A stretch of 64,000 bases of DNA from Microbacterium sp. BR1 (GCF_002812725.1 NZ_NMUN01000001.1:1-64000); one strand, 5' to 3'. Shown: positions 8,456 to 18,057, numbered from the stretch's first letter. Program-made: numbers and translations. Notes: generated by a model not told the origin, from the letters alone.

Positions 8456-10260
8456 GGTTCCGGGGTCTCGTTCGCGGCGGGTCCCGTTGCTCGCGCGAGG
8501 TCCTCGGCAAACACGGCGCGTTGTTCACGTTCCGTTTCGCGCTTGCCGGCGCTGACCGCTCGCGCGTCAGCGCGCTTGTCCCATCCGGCGAGGTCGAGGA
8601 GCACGCCTCGGCGGTTGCGGTAGGCGAGCAGGCCGACGGTCTGAGGCATTCGACGGATCTCGTCGACTGTCATGAGGGGCAGTCGGTCGTGCTGCTCGCT
8701 CGTGTTCACGCCGGCCTGACTGCTGCTCCAGGATCGCTGGGTGCGGCGGCGTTCCCGTGAGCCGAGGATGGCTTCGATGTCGCGCAGGTGGTCGACTTGC
8801 GCTGCGCCGCCGAGAAGGATCTTGGCCGTTGCGGCGGACCAGATCGTGTCTGCCTCGGCCCGTGACCAGGCGGTCTCGGCCTGGGAGAGGGCCTGCAGTA
8901 CGACGAAGGTGCAGATGCCGCGGCCGCCGCCGTCGGCCATCGTGCGTGGCAGGTTCGCCCATCGGAACATGTTCGCGATCTCATCGAGGATCAAGCCGAG
9001 TGGTTGTGCGAGTCGCGAGCTCGGGGATGCGAGCGCTTTGCGGCGTGCGAGCTCAACGACGTCGTCGAGAAGAGCACCGAGGAACCCGCCCATCGCGGCG
9101 GACCCCGACGATGAGCCAACCAAGTACAGCGTGTTTTCGCCGGTCAGGAACTCCTCGGCATCGAAGCGCGGATCGCCGGATCGCGGCGAGAGTGCGTCTC
9201 GAATCTGCGGCACAGCTAGCGGCGCAACCGCGTTCTGCACACCGAACCAGGTGGATGACACGAGTCGTTCGTCGCCCGAGACGAGGGCTTCCAGGCTGTC
9301 TCCCCACCCAGGCGCGCCATCGGAGCGCAGCACCTCAACTGCCGACCGCGCGAGCGATGGGCTCGTCCCCCAGTCGTAGAGGTCGGCGATCGACCGTCCG
9401 CCGACCGCCCCGGCGTGCAGAAGGCGGGAGAGGACGATGGTGGATGCCTGGGCCCATTCGCCGTTGGTCGTTGAGGCTCCAAGCGCGGTGCCGGTGATGA
9501 TCGCCGAACCTCGTTGGAGAGCCACGAGCGGGTCTTCACATCCCGCGAAAGGGCTGATCCTCATGGCGTCACGGATGCCCGACAGGCCCTGAGGGTCGAA
9601 GACGCTGACGGCACCGCGACGCCGACGCATCTTCATGGTGGCGGTGAGGTTGTCGTTCGTCGTTGAGGTGGTGATCAACGGACCCGACCAGTCGAGGATT
9701 GCGGAGACGAGGACGCGGTACCCCTTGCCCGAGCGGGGCGGACCCTCGAGCGCGACGGAGTCTTCGATCGACACGTAGACATCCAGTCCTCGAGACGAAC
9801 CGACCCGCCAACCGACGTCTGTCGGGCTCGGCTGGAAGAGTTCGGGACGCAACTGAGGTGCGCGACGGAGAACCGCTCGCGCGGAGAGGTGCTTGCGAAT
9901 CTCGGATGCGGGGGCGAACCCGGGTCGGCTCTGCAGATCGTTGATGAAGTAGCGATCTGACTGCCGATAGCGCGAGTACGCGACCCCGGCCCACGCCGAC
10001 ACGAAGGCGACTGCGAGCACGAGCGCGAGATCGGCGACCCTGATCGCCGTCACAGGCAGGGCGCATCTGTCGATCGTGTACGTCCCCGAATCGCCGGAGA
10101 GCGCGAGCCACAGTCCCGACAGAAAGCCAGTCGGCGTGGGTCGTGCGCCGCACACGATCTGTGTGACCGCCTCGGCAGCGAAGGCGAATCCGATGTTGAG
10201 CAGGATGACCGCGGCGATGCCGATCGCCGCGATCTTGGGCCAGATACCGTCGCTCACCAT
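8452..10260 (-). CDS. VirD4/TraG-type coupling ATPase
   Basis: This is the conjugation coupling protein, which links the relaxosome to the secretion channel and pumps DNA. About 602 residues from the preferred ATG. N-terminal membrane helices (A-A-I-G-I-A-A-V-I-L-L-N-I-G-F-A-F and V-A-D-L-A-L-V-L-A-V-A-F-V-S) are followed by Walker A A-L-E-G-P-P-R-S-G-K-G-Y and Walker B G-L-I-L-D-E-I-A-N-M-F. After these come the A-A-T-A-K-I-L-L-G-G motif and a C-terminal region with L-P-L-M-T-V-D-E-I-R-R-M-P. An upstream in-frame start would add 19 residues but overlap the MinD-like gene by 40 bases, so I chose the ATG just after that gene's stop. Confidence 0.88.
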   Translation of the reverse strand: MVSDGIWPKIAAIGIAAVILLNIGFAFAAEAVTQIVCGARPTPTGFLSGLWLALSGDSGTYTIDRCALPVTAIRVADLALVLAVAFVSAWAGVAYSRYRQSDRYFINDLQSRPGFAPASEIRKHLSARAVLRRAPQLRPELFQPSPTDVGWRVGSSRGLDVYVSIEDSVALEGPPRSGKGYRVLVSAILDWSGPLITTSTTNDNLTATMKMRRRRGAVSVFDPQGLSGIRDAMRISPFAGCEDPLVALQRGSAIITGTALGASTTNGEWAQASTIVLSRLLHAGAVGGRSIADLYDWGTSPSLARSAVEVLRSDGAPGWGDSLEALVSGDERLVSSTWFGVQNAVAPLAVPQIRDALSPRSGDPRFDAEEFLTGENTLYLVGSSSGSAAMGGFLGALLDDVVELARRKALASPSSRLAQPLGLILDEIANMFRWANLPRTMADGGGRGICTFVVLQALSQAETAWSRAEADTIWSAATAKILLGGAAQVDHLRDIEAILGSRERRRTQRSWSSSQAGVNTSEQHDRLPLMTVDEIRRMPQTVGLLAYRNRRGVLLDLAGWDKRADARAVSAGKRETEREQRAVFAEDLARATGPAANETPEP

Positions 10261-10277
10261 GAGTGGAGTCCTACTCG

Positions 10278-11543
10278 CTACAGCTTCTCCGCGACCGATG
10301 CCGCCGTGCGCACCCATGCGCGCTGAGTCACCGGGCGGAGCGCGTCGAAGCGCAGCGGACCTGATTTCAGCGCCGGGTCGAAGGGAATGACGTGCACGGC
10401 GCGGACGAGGTCAGTGAATCCCTCGACGATTGGCCGAATCTCAGACGCCGATGCACGCTCCGAGAGAGTCACGACGACGACGGCATTTCGCGCCAGTTCC
10501 GCCGAGTGGTCATCGCGCGCCAACAGCGCTTCGAGAAGCAGTGCGGCCGACTCTGCCGATTCTCGTGCCGCGATAGTGGGGATGACGAGCTGGTAGGAGG
10601 CGTCAACCATCCTCAGCCAGCGCTCGGCGGATTCGTCATTGCCGGAATCGAAAACGACCATGCGGAAGTACCGCGCGGCGACACGCATCAACAGATCGAA
10701 CTCGGTGCTTTCGATGCGCTGTCGGGCGGCGAGAAGCTCGGGGTTGGAACGCAGCACGTCGTATCGGTCTTGCGTCTGGTGGTGGACGTAGTTGGCGATG
10801 TCAGAGATTGGTGCGTCGGGGGAGAGAAGCCAGTCGGCGGCGGGCAGCAGGTCTTGCACGGTCGAGTCGTAGCGTCCGCTTTCCGTGCGCCAGCCGAGGG
10901 TCCCTCGTGTGTCGTTGTTGTCCCATGCGAGCACGGGACCGCCGCCGTAGCGGGCGAAAACGGCGGAGAGCATCGCGGTGGTCATCGTCTTGCCGACGCC
11001 GCCCTTGCCGTTGGCGACCGCGATGGTGCGGCACCCGGCCCAGTGTTGCGCGACCGCTCGCTGGTCGGCCTCGCGTCGCAGTTCCTCTGCAGAGGCACGA
11101 ACGGTGATGCCGAGACGGGCGAGGATGGCGCGCCATCCTGTGGATGGCGAGCGCTCCGTCTCGTCGTCCGTGGTGATGAAGGATCGGCGCTCGGTGCGAG
11201 CGGCGCGGCGGGTGGTGGGCTGTTCGCTACCGATCGCAACGGCGCCGGTCGCGACATCAGTCGCACTGTCGGCGGATTCGTCAACGGGTTCGTCGACCTT
11301 GACCCCCTCGACGCTGCCGTCTGTACGGATGAGTAGGCGATGATCGCCGCGGTCGCCGGAGGTGACCAGTTCAAGCTCGGAGCCCGCTACCTGCGCTTCG
11401 GCGATCGCGCGACGGACGATCGATGCACGGATGTCTTCTGCCGGAGCCGCGTGAAGCCTCTCGGTGTCTCCATCGATAGATATGAACTCCGCGGTATCGC
11501 CGCTCACGTTGGCGTAGACGAGCGGTCTGGTGGCAATGGTCAT
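10278..11543 (-). CDS. MinD/ParA-like ATPase of the transfer operon
   Basis: This 421-residue protein has a variable N-terminal ~170 residues and a C-terminal deviant-Walker ATPase domain. The P-loop is V-A-N-G-K-G-G-V-G-K-T-M-T-T, the switch II-like segment is F-R-M-V-V-F-D-S-G-N-D-E, and V-L-A-W-D-N-N-D-T-R-G-T-L occupies the switch I position. Such MinD-like proteins are found in actinobacterial conjugation operons. A role in positioning the transfer machinery, or partitioning, is plausible but unproven. Its ATG overlaps the VirB4-like stop (ATGA). The coupling protein starts 17 bases after its stop. Confidence 0.8.
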   Translation of the reverse strand: MTIATRPLVYANVSGDTAEFISIDGDTERLHAAPAEDIRASIVRRAIAEAQVAGSELELVTSGDRGDHRLLIRTDGSVEGVKVDEPVDESADSATDVATGAVAIGSEQPTTRRAARTERRSFITTDDETERSPSTGWRAILARLGITVRASAEELRREADQRAVAQHWAGCRTIAVANGKGGVGKTMTTAMLSAVFARYGGGPVLAWDNNDTRGTLGWRTESGRYDSTVQDLLPAADWLLSPDAPISDIANYVHHQTQDRYDVLRSNPELLAARQRIESTEFDLLMRVAARYFRMVVFDSGNDESAERWLRMVDASYQLVIPTIAARESAESAALLLEALLARDDHSAELARNAVVVVTLSERASASEIRPIVEGFTDLVRAVHVIPFDPALKSGPLRFDALRPVTQRAWVRTAASVAEKL

Positions 11544-13132
11544 CCTGTCTCCTTCTCAGCGCTCAGCCATCCGGCCAAATCGGTGCCGTCGTCGATGGGC
11601 CAGACGTCGTCTAGCGGTAGCGGCGTGATCAACTCGCTGAACCCCGCGATTTCGGCAGCGGGCAGCAAGGCATCGTCGGTCTTGAACAGGTCGTACTCCC
11701 ACTCGGTGGACGTCGCGAAGCAATCGACGAGGTACGAGAACTGGCCGACGTAGGCCAGAAACTCGCCCTTCCTGAGCTGCCGAGCCATGTCTACGTGTGC
11801 GGTCGGCATTTGGAGACGGTCTCGCAGGCTCGCGTGTTCTTGGTGGTTGACCCGGAAGACGAACTTGTTCTCGATGTCTCCGACGATCGAGTAGGCGAGG
11901 TTTCGCTCCTGCGAATCGGCCTCGCCGACTGCGTCGAGGTCGCCCATCTTGTGCAGGATGACGATATTGCTGATGCCGTAGTGGCGTGAAAGTTTGAGCC
12001 ACTGCTGGTACATCTGGAGGGCAGCGAGCGAGGTCATGTCCCGCCACCCCTCCTCGCGGACCACATAGCGCGTGCGCTTTGCCTCGCGATCCGAGATGAC
12101 CGCCTGGACCCACGATGTGGTGCACACCTGGGTGAGCTGCGCGACGAGGTCGCCGCGGGCGAAGAGTTCGGATGTGTCGACGACGACGAGTGGGGATGCA
12201 TCGTCGAACTGCACGGTGGATTCATCCTCGAACAGGCCGGACAAGTCGCCTTCGACAAACCGCCGCAGTACGAATCGAGGTTGCGAGGCTGCGGCGCTGA
12301 GTTCAGGTTCGTCGGAGAGTTCGCCCGCGCCGATGCGGGCGAGCTGACGGTAGACCTCGCGAAGCGTCGGATCGTCGCCCGTTGCCGAGATCGCGCGTTC
12401 GAGAGCGAGGTGGATGCACGCGTGTTCGACCGCAGACAGCTTCGTGCCGCCGACCGCCATCTCGACGAGCGAGATGAGCGTCGCGATGCGGCGCTGGCGC
12501 ACCATCTGCTCGTGCTGCTCATCACTGCTTCCCGTGCGGCGGGGGCCTCGATCGAGTGGATTGAGCCGCGCGCCCGTTGCCCCGCCGAGTCTGATGACGG
12601 TACCGCCGACCGCCTCAGCAACGACCACCCATTCACCCTTCGGGTCTGAGGGGACGACCGCTTGGTGTCCGAAAGGAATGGAGCGGGTAATCAGTGTCTT
12701 GATCGTTGAACTCTTGCCCGACCGGTACGACCCCAGCACCAGGACGTTGGTAGAGAAGGACCCACGCTCCGTGGGATCCGCGTAGGCCTCCCACGGTGAG
12801 AAATGCCAGAGCGCGTCCGCATTGAGGTCGACGCCAACAATCGGACCTCGGTGGCCAAGTCCCGCGTCCGCAACAAAGGGATAGATTCCAGCGAGGTGCT
12901 GGGACGTTGCTTGGTGGGCTGGGATCACGGGAGCGGAAAGGTTCCAGTAGCCCCCTTCGGTGAGTCCCGGGCCGAAAGGACCTGGTACCGCTGGCTCCGG
13001 TAGCGCGCGGTCCCGCTTTGAGGTTCTGGTCGGCTGCGCTTCCCGCATTCGTGCGGCGATCTCGCGCTGCACCGCGCGACGCTCGGCACGCGTCTGACCG
13101 GCGGGGGAGACGACGAAGGTTCGGCGGGCCAT
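11540..13132 (-). CDS. VirB4-like conjugation ATPase
   Basis: This ATPase of about 530 residues would power assembly of the type IV secretion channel. Walker A is V-L-G-S-Y-R-S-G-K-S-S-T (about residue 131). Further motifs are P-S-D-P-K-G-E-W, L-V-V-V-D-T-S-E-L-F as a Walker B-like strand, and a late V-I-L-H-K-M-G-D-L-D-A-V-G-E-A. The first ~80 residues are basic and look disordered. A GTG one codon upstream is possible; the ATG overlapping the SCO6880 stop (TGATG) is equally good. In this class of actinobacterial system the VirB4 role appears split between this protein and the SCO6880-type protein encoded before it. Confidence 0.82.
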   Translation of the reverse strand: MARRTFVVSPAGQTRAERRAVQREIAARMREAQPTRTSKRDRALPEPAVPGPFGPGLTEGGYWNLSAPVIPAHQATSQHLAGIYPFVADAGLGHRGPIVGVDLNADALWHFSPWEAYADPTERGSFSTNVLVLGSYRSGKSSTIKTLITRSIPFGHQAVVPSDPKGEWVVVAEAVGGTVIRLGGATGARLNPLDRGPRRTGSSDEQHEQMVRQRRIATLISLVEMAVGGTKLSAVEHACIHLALERAISATGDDPTLREVYRQLARIGAGELSDEPELSAAASQPRFVLRRFVEGDLSGLFEDESTVQFDDASPLVVVDTSELFARGDLVAQLTQVCTTSWVQAVISDREAKRTRYVVREEGWRDMTSLAALQMYQQWLKLSRHYGISNIVILHKMGDLDAVGEADSQERNLAYSIVGDIENKFVFRVNHQEHASLRDRLQMPTAHVDMARQLRKGEFLAYVGQFSYLVDCFATSTEWEYDLFKTDDALLPAAEIAGFSELITPLPLDDVWPIDDGTDLAGWLSAEKETG

Positions 13133-14628
13133 CACTTCACCCCCAGCCCGAGCGGCAGCGCGTTCACCAGCAGCGCCTCGGCCTGCTGGCAGTACAGGAT
13201 CTGCGCCTCCATGCCTGCCCGTGAAAGAGCGTTGCGGGCGCCAGCGATCGATTGTTCGAGAGCATTCTCATCAGGTGCCGTGACGGTCAGGTACGCGCCA
13301 TAGCGGAATTCACCGTGACCGGCGACAAGCTCGTCCTCCTGCTTCTCGAGGGCAAGCCAATCCGCTTCGTCAGCGGCGGAGCCGTCAGCGCCACGCTTGG
13401 CGCGCAACCTTTCGTTGCCCCGCCAGACCTTCTTCTCTTCACGGATGCGCTTTAGTGCTTTGTTCACGGGCACCGGGGTCAGCACGATCGAGAAGATGTG
13501 CGTCACCGCTTCGCCGGTCACGGGATGACGCGCGAATACGAGGGGGGAGATAAACCCGACCGCCGCATCGGACCGAGGCCATTCGTGCACCCACATGGTG
13601 GTGTGAATTCCTGAGTCTGTGATCACGACGCCGTTCTTGCCGCGCGGCTCTTCGAGGTACATCGGACCGATTGCGTTCAATGCGACACCGGTGTTCTCGG
13701 CGTCGCGGTTCTGCACCGTGGACAGAAACTCTGGATCGAACGCGGTGCGAGCCAGGCTCGCGATGTCTCTCGGCGTTAGCCACCGTCGGACGGTGATGCG
13801 GGCTGAGCGGAGGGCGTCGGCAATGTTGCTGGCCTCGACATGGGCGAGTGCCTGGATCGCGGACTTGCCTCCCCCGAGCGCGCGAACCTGCGGGCCGAGC
13901 GCGACGAGGTCAAAGGTCAGCGTCAGGTAGTTGCGGTGGGCGACGGCGAAGCGCTCCGAAGCATCCATCACCTGTCGATAGTTCGTTGTCACGTCTGCGT
14001 CGTCGTCGATGCCCGCACGATGCGCGCTCGACTCGAAGTGTTCGCGGCCCGCTCGGATCGTGGTGGGCGTCGTCCGTTCCTGCAGCGTCACGCGTTTGAC
14101 GCCGACGCGCTGCGTAAACGTGGCGAGTACCTGCGCCCACTGTTGTGCGAGGTCGTGGCGGTCGGGGGTGTCCTTCATGAGGAATCCCTGCACTTCGAGT
14201 TCCGCCGTTACCGACACCGATCGGTCGTGCGGGTTGTAGACGCAGGCGAGCCCGTCGACGTCCCACATCTGCACGGACGCGCGCGTGCCGGGCAGGTTGA
14301 GTGTTCCTTCGAGCTGGACGCGTTCTGGACGGTAGGCGTGGGTCGTAGCGCCTGCGGAGTGCCGTAATTGTTTCGAGAGCCAAAGTCCCAGCATCCGGGG
14401 CGCGGAGATACCCCGCACGGTCGTCACGGCGACCAGTCCTACGGGGAGATAGACGGGTGCTGCGTAGAGGATGCCCGCGGGACCGAACCCATTGACACCG
14501 ATGAGCAGGACAAGGGCGGCTGCGGCGACGAATCCGATTTGCCACGGGTCGAGCCCGAGTACAACCCCTTGGCGGGAGCGACGGGGAAGTCGGACCGGGC
14601 GTGCGTGTTCTGCGGCGGTGGCGGTCAC
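13132..14628 (-). CDS. SCO6880-family conjugation protein
   Basis: This 498-residue protein has two adjoining N-terminal membrane helices (I-G-F-V-A-A-A-A-L-V-L-L-I-G-V and I-L-Y-A-A-P-V-Y-L-P-V-G-L-V-A-V) and then a long soluble domain. The layout fits the SCO6880 family, which resembles a VirB3 segment plus the N-terminal domain of VirB4. The GTG start is fixed by GAGGAG six bases upstream and by a 4-base overlap (GTGA) with the VirB6-like gene's stop. The frame stays open far upstream, but that part runs antiparallel to the VirB6-like gene's own frame and is spurious. It lies between the channel gene and the VirB4-like ATPase. Confidence 0.82.
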   Translation of the reverse strand: MTATAAEHARPVRLPRRSRQGVVLGLDPWQIGFVAAAALVLLIGVNGFGPAGILYAAPVYLPVGLVAVTTVRGISAPRMLGLWLSKQLRHSAGATTHAYRPERVQLEGTLNLPGTRASVQMWDVDGLACVYNPHDRSVSVTAELEVQGFLMKDTPDRHDLAQQWAQVLATFTQRVGVKRVTLQERTTPTTIRAGREHFESSAHRAGIDDDADVTTNYRQVMDASERFAVAHRNYLTLTFDLVALGPQVRALGGGKSAIQALAHVEASNIADALRSARITVRRWLTPRDIASLARTAFDPEFLSTVQNRDAENTGVALNAIGPMYLEEPRGKNGVVITDSGIHTTMWVHEWPRSDAAVGFISPLVFARHPVTGEAVTHIFSIVLTPVPVNKALKRIREEKKVWRGNERLRAKRGADGSAADEADWLALEKQEDELVAGHGEFRYGAYLTVTAPDENALEQSIAGARNALSRAGMEAQILYCQQAEALLVNALPLGLGVK

Positions 14629-16067
14629 GGTGTGCTCCTCACGGGTCGAGACGCGGCGGGCGTCGGGGGCGTGGAAGTAGCGGATGTTGCCGTTGGTTTC
14701 GGTGGGGTCGATCCGGAAGCGCCTGATCCAGCGGGCGAGGTCGGTCCGGATGTCGGCCGCGAGGGACTGCTCTTCGCAGTGGTCGCGGATGGGCCGGTGC
14801 TGCCAGCGCGGCCACGTGTCGATCCGGGCGAGACACCTGCGGGCGCACTGCCGAGGCGAGAGGGAAGACGCGAGGCGCTTCGCGCAGCGTTGGCGCCCAT
14901 GCGGCCCGCTTGACCGCCGAGCCGCGAACCCAACGAGTCGGCGGCGACGGCGCCCGTGAAAGTGAAGAGGCCGAAGACCGCAAAGGGGGCGAACGCGACC
15001 AGAACGAGGCCGATGAGCAGAGGCCAAGATTGAGGGTCCCAGATCGTGCGGACTGTCGATAGCCCGTTGATGATCAGCGCGAGGAATCCGATCGTGAGTG
15101 GCCCGGTGAGGAGCAGAACGACGACCGCGCTGAGGTAGCGAACCACCCACTGCGGTCCGATTCCGCGAACCGGGAAGATCATCCATGCGACCGGCCCGAC
15201 CATGATGAGAACGGCGAGGGCGAGGTTTCGGAAGGCGAAGACCAATGTGAGGAGCACGGTTGCGATCATCAGAAGGCCGTGGATGAGGAACGCAAAGAAG
15301 TAGTTCGCGTGACCGCCTGCCCACATCACGCTCTGGAGCGTAGAGATGAGGGCGAAGTCTCCGTCGCGGGTCAGGATGTACATCGCCATGTCGTCCACAG
15401 CGTTGACGACATGCCCGGTGAGCCAGAGAGTGATCGGGACGGCGGGGATCGCGATGAAGGACCGGATGATTGCACCGACGAGTTGGTCGCGGTCCCGTGC
15501 GACGATGGCGGCTGCGATCGCCCAGATCATGGCTGCGAAGACGACCGCGAGCACAGCCCAGTTCCAGAAGGACCATTCTTCGACGGCCGCGGCCCATAGG
15601 GTGCTTGAGGTGTCGAACCGCATATTCGATGCGAGAACGAAGAGTCCGCCTGTCGTTGCCAGGGCCATGCCGCGGCCTGCGTTCTCGAAGCTGACGCAGA
15701 CGAGATCACCCACACTGCAGTCGTATCCGACTGTGAGCTCTTTGCCTCCGGCATCCTTCAGCTTCTGGTGGTGTCCTTCGTATGTCGTGCAGACCATCGC
15801 GTTCTCGCCCGCGACCAGTACGCCGGTGAAGCAGCGCTGCGCCTTGATGTCGGCGGCATTTTCGGGGGTGCAACTGACCTGATCGGTCTCTCTCGAGCAG
15901 GTCACCGGGAACGTCGGCGCAGACCACGTCTGACCCGTGACGGGCGTTGCCGTGTCCACCCGAATGGTGCCCGACGCTTCGGCTGTTGCGTGTGCCGGCT
16001 CGGCGATGCCCACAACGGCGACGCCAGCGACCAGCGTGCCGAGGAGAAACATCCCGAGCCGACGCAT
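14625..16067 (-). CDS. VirB6/TrbL-like polytopic membrane protein
   Basis: This 480-residue protein begins with a cleavable-looking signal peptide (M-R-R-L-G-M-F-L-L-G-T-L-V-A-G...A-H-A). A Cys-containing extracytoplasmic domain of about 120 residues with at least six Cys follows. After it come about five to six membrane helices, among them W-A-V-L-A-V-V-F-A-A-M-I-W-A and L-S-A-V-V-V-L-L-L-T-G. The last ~90 residues are Ser/Pro/Thr-rich and cytoplasmic or disordered. This is the layout of the inner-membrane channel component of Gram-positive conjugation systems. The gene lies three bases after the small membrane protein gene and overlaps the SCO6880 gene. Confidence 0.75.
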   Translation of the reverse strand: MRRLGMFLLGTLVAGVAVVGIAEPAHATAEASGTIRVDTATPVTGQTWSAPTFPVTCSRETDQVSCTPENAADIKAQRCFTGVLVAGENAMVCTTYEGHHQKLKDAGGKELTVGYDCSVGDLVCVSFENAGRGMALATTGGLFVLASNMRFDTSSTLWAAAVEEWSFWNWAVLAVVFAAMIWAIAAAIVARDRDQLVGAIIRSFIAIPAVPITLWLTGHVVNAVDDMAMYILTRDGDFALISTLQSVMWAGGHANYFFAFLIHGLLMIATVLLTLVFAFRNLALAVLIMVGPVAWMIFPVRGIGPQWVVRYLSAVVVLLLTGPLTIGFLALIINGLSTVRTIWDPQSWPLLIGLVLVAFAPFAVFGLFTFTGAVAADSLGSRLGGQAGRMGANAARSASRLPSRLGSAPAGVSPGSTRGRAGSTGPSATTAKSSPSRPTSGPTSPAGSGASGSTPPKPTATSATSTPPTPAASRPVRSTP

Positions 16068-16070
16068 AGG

Positions 16071-16373
16071 TCAGAATCCGAAGTCGAAGTTGACGAACCA
16101 GGCGAACAGGCCGCTCGCGGCGCCCAGGATGGCGGCGGCGATGAAAATCCAAGCGATGTTCTCGCCCGCCCACGATCTGACGCGGTCGGGCGCGAGTCCG
16201 CGGAAAGCGAGGGCGGCACCCGCGATGACCAGCATGATGAATACGACGATCATCGCGCCGGCCAGTATGTAGGACGCGATGACTTGAAACCCCTGGAAGA
16301 AGGGCGCCGAGAAGTCGGGCTGAATTTCGGGGACGTCCACGTCGAACGGGACGAGTAGGTCGTTGAGTGGCAT
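16071..16373 (-). CDS. Small two-helix membrane protein (pilin-like?)
   Basis: This 100-residue protein has an acidic N-terminal segment and two hydrophobic helices. The first is I-L-A-G-A-M-I-V-V-F-I-M-L-V-I-A-G; the second is I-A-W-I-F-I-A-A-A-I-L-G-A-A-S-G. A short basic loop (A-P-D-R-V-R-S) joins them. The topology and its place between the M23 peptidase and VirB6-like genes resemble VirB2/TrbC-type subunits, but there is no signal peptide or sequence signature to prove it. AAGGAG five bases before the ATG supports the start. Confidence 0.7.
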   Translation of the reverse strand: MPLNDLLVPFDVDVPEIQPDFSAPFFQGFQVIASYILAGAMIVVFIMLVIAGAALAFRGLAPDRVRSWAGENIAWIFIAAAILGAASGLFAWFVNFDFGF

Positions 16374-16396
16374 CCGGGCTCCTTGGTGTTCGTCGG

Positions 16397-17020
16397 TCAG
16401 GCGAGGGGAAGACCGCGGGCGGCCATGAATGGTGCGGGGTCGAGGCGGGCGCCGTCAATGCGCAGTTCGAAGTGCAGGTGGCATCCCCAGGAGAGGCCCG
16501 TCGTCCCTTCGGCGCCGAGGCGCGTGCCCGCCGAGACCTGCTGAGTCTTTTCGACGGCGATCGAGCCCCACTCCAGATGGGCGTAGATCGTTTGGATGCC
16601 ATCGCCGTGGTCGACCACAACGCTGTTGCCGAACTGGCCCATGCTGCCGGCGGTTGTGACGGTGCCAGGGCCGGCAGCGAATATGGCCGCGCCGCATCCT
16701 TGCGACATGTCATAGCCCTTGTGGTCCGCGGGGCAGTAGGAGCATCCCTTGACCGGGTGAAAGCCGAAACCGCGACCTTTGGTGTAATCGCCCGCGAGTG
16801 GGTAGCCCCATTCGCCGACGACGACCGGTGTGCGTCCGTCGATCGTTCCGGGCTGCACTGCGGGTGTACCGTGCGCTGCGATGGCAAGGGGAAGCGCAAC
16901 GAGGGGAGTGACGATAGCTCCGCCCGCCAGGGCTACCGCCAGCACCGCGAGCAGAACCAGGCGGCGCAACGTCTTTGACCGCGCGACGATACCGGCGGCA
17001 ACGACTGAGGGATGCGGCAT
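16397..17020 (-). CDS. M23-family peptidoglycan endopeptidase of the transfer system
   Basis: This 207-residue secreted or membrane-anchored hydrolase would open the cell wall for the conjugation channel. One N-terminal hydrophobic helix (L-V-L-L-A-V-L-A-V-A-L-A-G-G-A) is followed by an M23/LytM domain. The first zinc-ligand region is D-H-K-G-Y-D (H-x-G-x-D), followed by V-D-H-G-D-G-I-Q-T-I-Y-A-H-L and finally C-H-L-H-F-E-L-R with the H-x-H ligand pair. The ATG lies one base after the upstream stop; a frame open further upstream is out of register with the VirB8-like gene and is not coding. The linkage makes a conjugation role likely, the same job VirB1-type lytic enzymes do elsewhere. Confidence 0.85.
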   Translation of the reverse strand: MPHPSVVAAGIVARSKTLRRLVLLAVLAVALAGGAIVTPLVALPLAIAAHGTPAVQPGTIDGRTPVVVGEWGYPLAGDYTKGRGFGFHPVKGCSYCPADHKGYDMSQGCGAAIFAAGPGTVTTAGSMGQFGNSVVVDHGDGIQTIYAHLEWGSIAVEKTQQVSAGTRLGAEGTTGLSWGCHLHFELRIDGARLDPAPFMAARGLPLA

Positions 17021-17021
17021 G

Positions 17022-17774
17022 TCAACTGCCGTCCGCGCCGAAGAAGCGAACGACCTTGCAATCGCCAACCTGCTGCGCCGAGCCGAGGGTCGGGATTGAC
17101 TCGCCGCCGCACAGTACCTGCACGCGAACGCGCGCCGTCTGCTCGTAGCTCGTCTCCTGTGCCCCCTCTGTCTTGGATGTGAAGGTGAGCAGCACATCCG
17201 CTTCGCCGATGAACATGTCTCCAGGGGGGTTCTCCGGCACGGGGGAGTAGGCGATCTCCGCCGACGCGGCTGCCTCGACTCGGCCGTCTTCTGCCGCGAG
17301 GGAGTTCCACATGTCTTCGGGGAGAACGACGGACTGGCGGAGTTCAAGGCGAGCCTGATCAAGCTGAGCTTCTCGATCAACCCCTGATGCGTATCGCGTA
17401 TCCGGTGTAAACCATGTGTCGAGGTACGCCAGCCATTCGTCTCGTGTTGCGAGGGTGGTGTCGAAGGTCGCGGCGGCTGCTAGTGCTGCGCGGATATAGA
17501 CGTCTTCATCGCGCGTTATCGGCTCAGGGACCCAACCCTGCACCGTAACGCCGTCGTCTACGACGCCCGTTTCGGTTGGTTGCGTGGGCGGCGCGGCCGA
17601 GGGCGCGCCGCTCGCGCTGGTGCTGGGAGGCGAGGTGCGTGGTCCAGCATCGGATGTTGTTGTGTTGATGATCGCCGCAGCGACGAGCGCCGCGATGCCG
17701 CCAACAAGGACAACCCCGCCGGCAATTGCCCAGGGCAGTCCGGTCGAACGGCGTGGTGTCTGCGGCGTCGTCAT
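17022..17774 (-). CDS. Single-pass membrane protein, VirB8/TcpC-like in layout
   Basis: This 250-residue protein has a short cytoplasmic N-terminus (M-T-T-P-Q-T-P-R-R-S), one membrane helix (A-I-A-G-G-V-V-L-V-G-G-I-A-A-L-V-A-A-A) and a Ser/Pro/Thr-rich linker. An extracytoplasmic domain of about 150 residues follows, with strands at its end and two late Cys. The topology fits NTF2-like VirB8/TcpC assembly factors; homology itself cannot be shown by eye. GGGAGG nine bases before the ATG fixes the start, so a longer in-frame extension is rejected. It is the first gene of the minus-strand transfer operon. Confidence 0.65.
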   Translation of the reverse strand: MTTPQTPRRSTGLPWAIAGGVVLVGGIAALVAAAIINTTTSDAGPRTSPPSTSASGAPSAAPPTQPTETGVVDDGVTVQGWVPEPITRDEDVYIRAALAAAATFDTTLATRDEWLAYLDTWFTPDTRYASGVDREAQLDQARLELRQSVVLPEDMWNSLAAEDGRVEAAASAEIAYSPVPENPPGDMFIGEADVLLTFTSKTEGAQETSYEQTARVRVQVLCGGESIPTLGSAQQVGDCKVVRFFGADGS

Positions 17775-18057
17775 GGCACTGGCCTCCCTGCTGGTTGTGA
17801 GCAGTGGAGCGAGACGCGACGGTGGGGCCAGCTCGAGCTGCCTTTCCGGCATCCTATGCAGGCGCGAAAGAACCGTAAAGGGTGAGGCGCAATGTTTCGG
17901 TGCTCGCGCCACGGGGGTCCGTCGTGGGCGAGTGTGGTTGTGCAAAAAACTGGCCGTTCGCAGAATAGCCGCGTTGATCCGCCTTTGTCTGTAGGGAGTA
18001 TGGGGGACATGGCTCGGCTATGCCTGACTCTGAGCGACTGCGGGGTTGATCTAGCGG
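17775..18057. promoter_or_regulatory. Divergent control region of the transfer operon
   Basis: These 283 bases hold no credible gene. They separate the first gene of the minus-strand transfer operon from the plus-strand promoter of the winged-helix gene. The promoter for the ~11-kb transfer operon must lie here or just beyond. I see no convincing -10/-35 pair on the minus strand by eye. Confidence 0.35.

Noticed and set aside
10392..11336. 314-codon plus-strand frame across the MinD-like gene
   Set aside because: Antisense to a P-loop ATPase with clear motifs.
14629..15597. Upstream extension of the SCO6880 frame by more than 300 codons
   Set aside because: It lies out of frame within the VirB6-like membrane protein gene, which has clear helices and a signal peptide; GAGGAG before the GTG fixes the real start.
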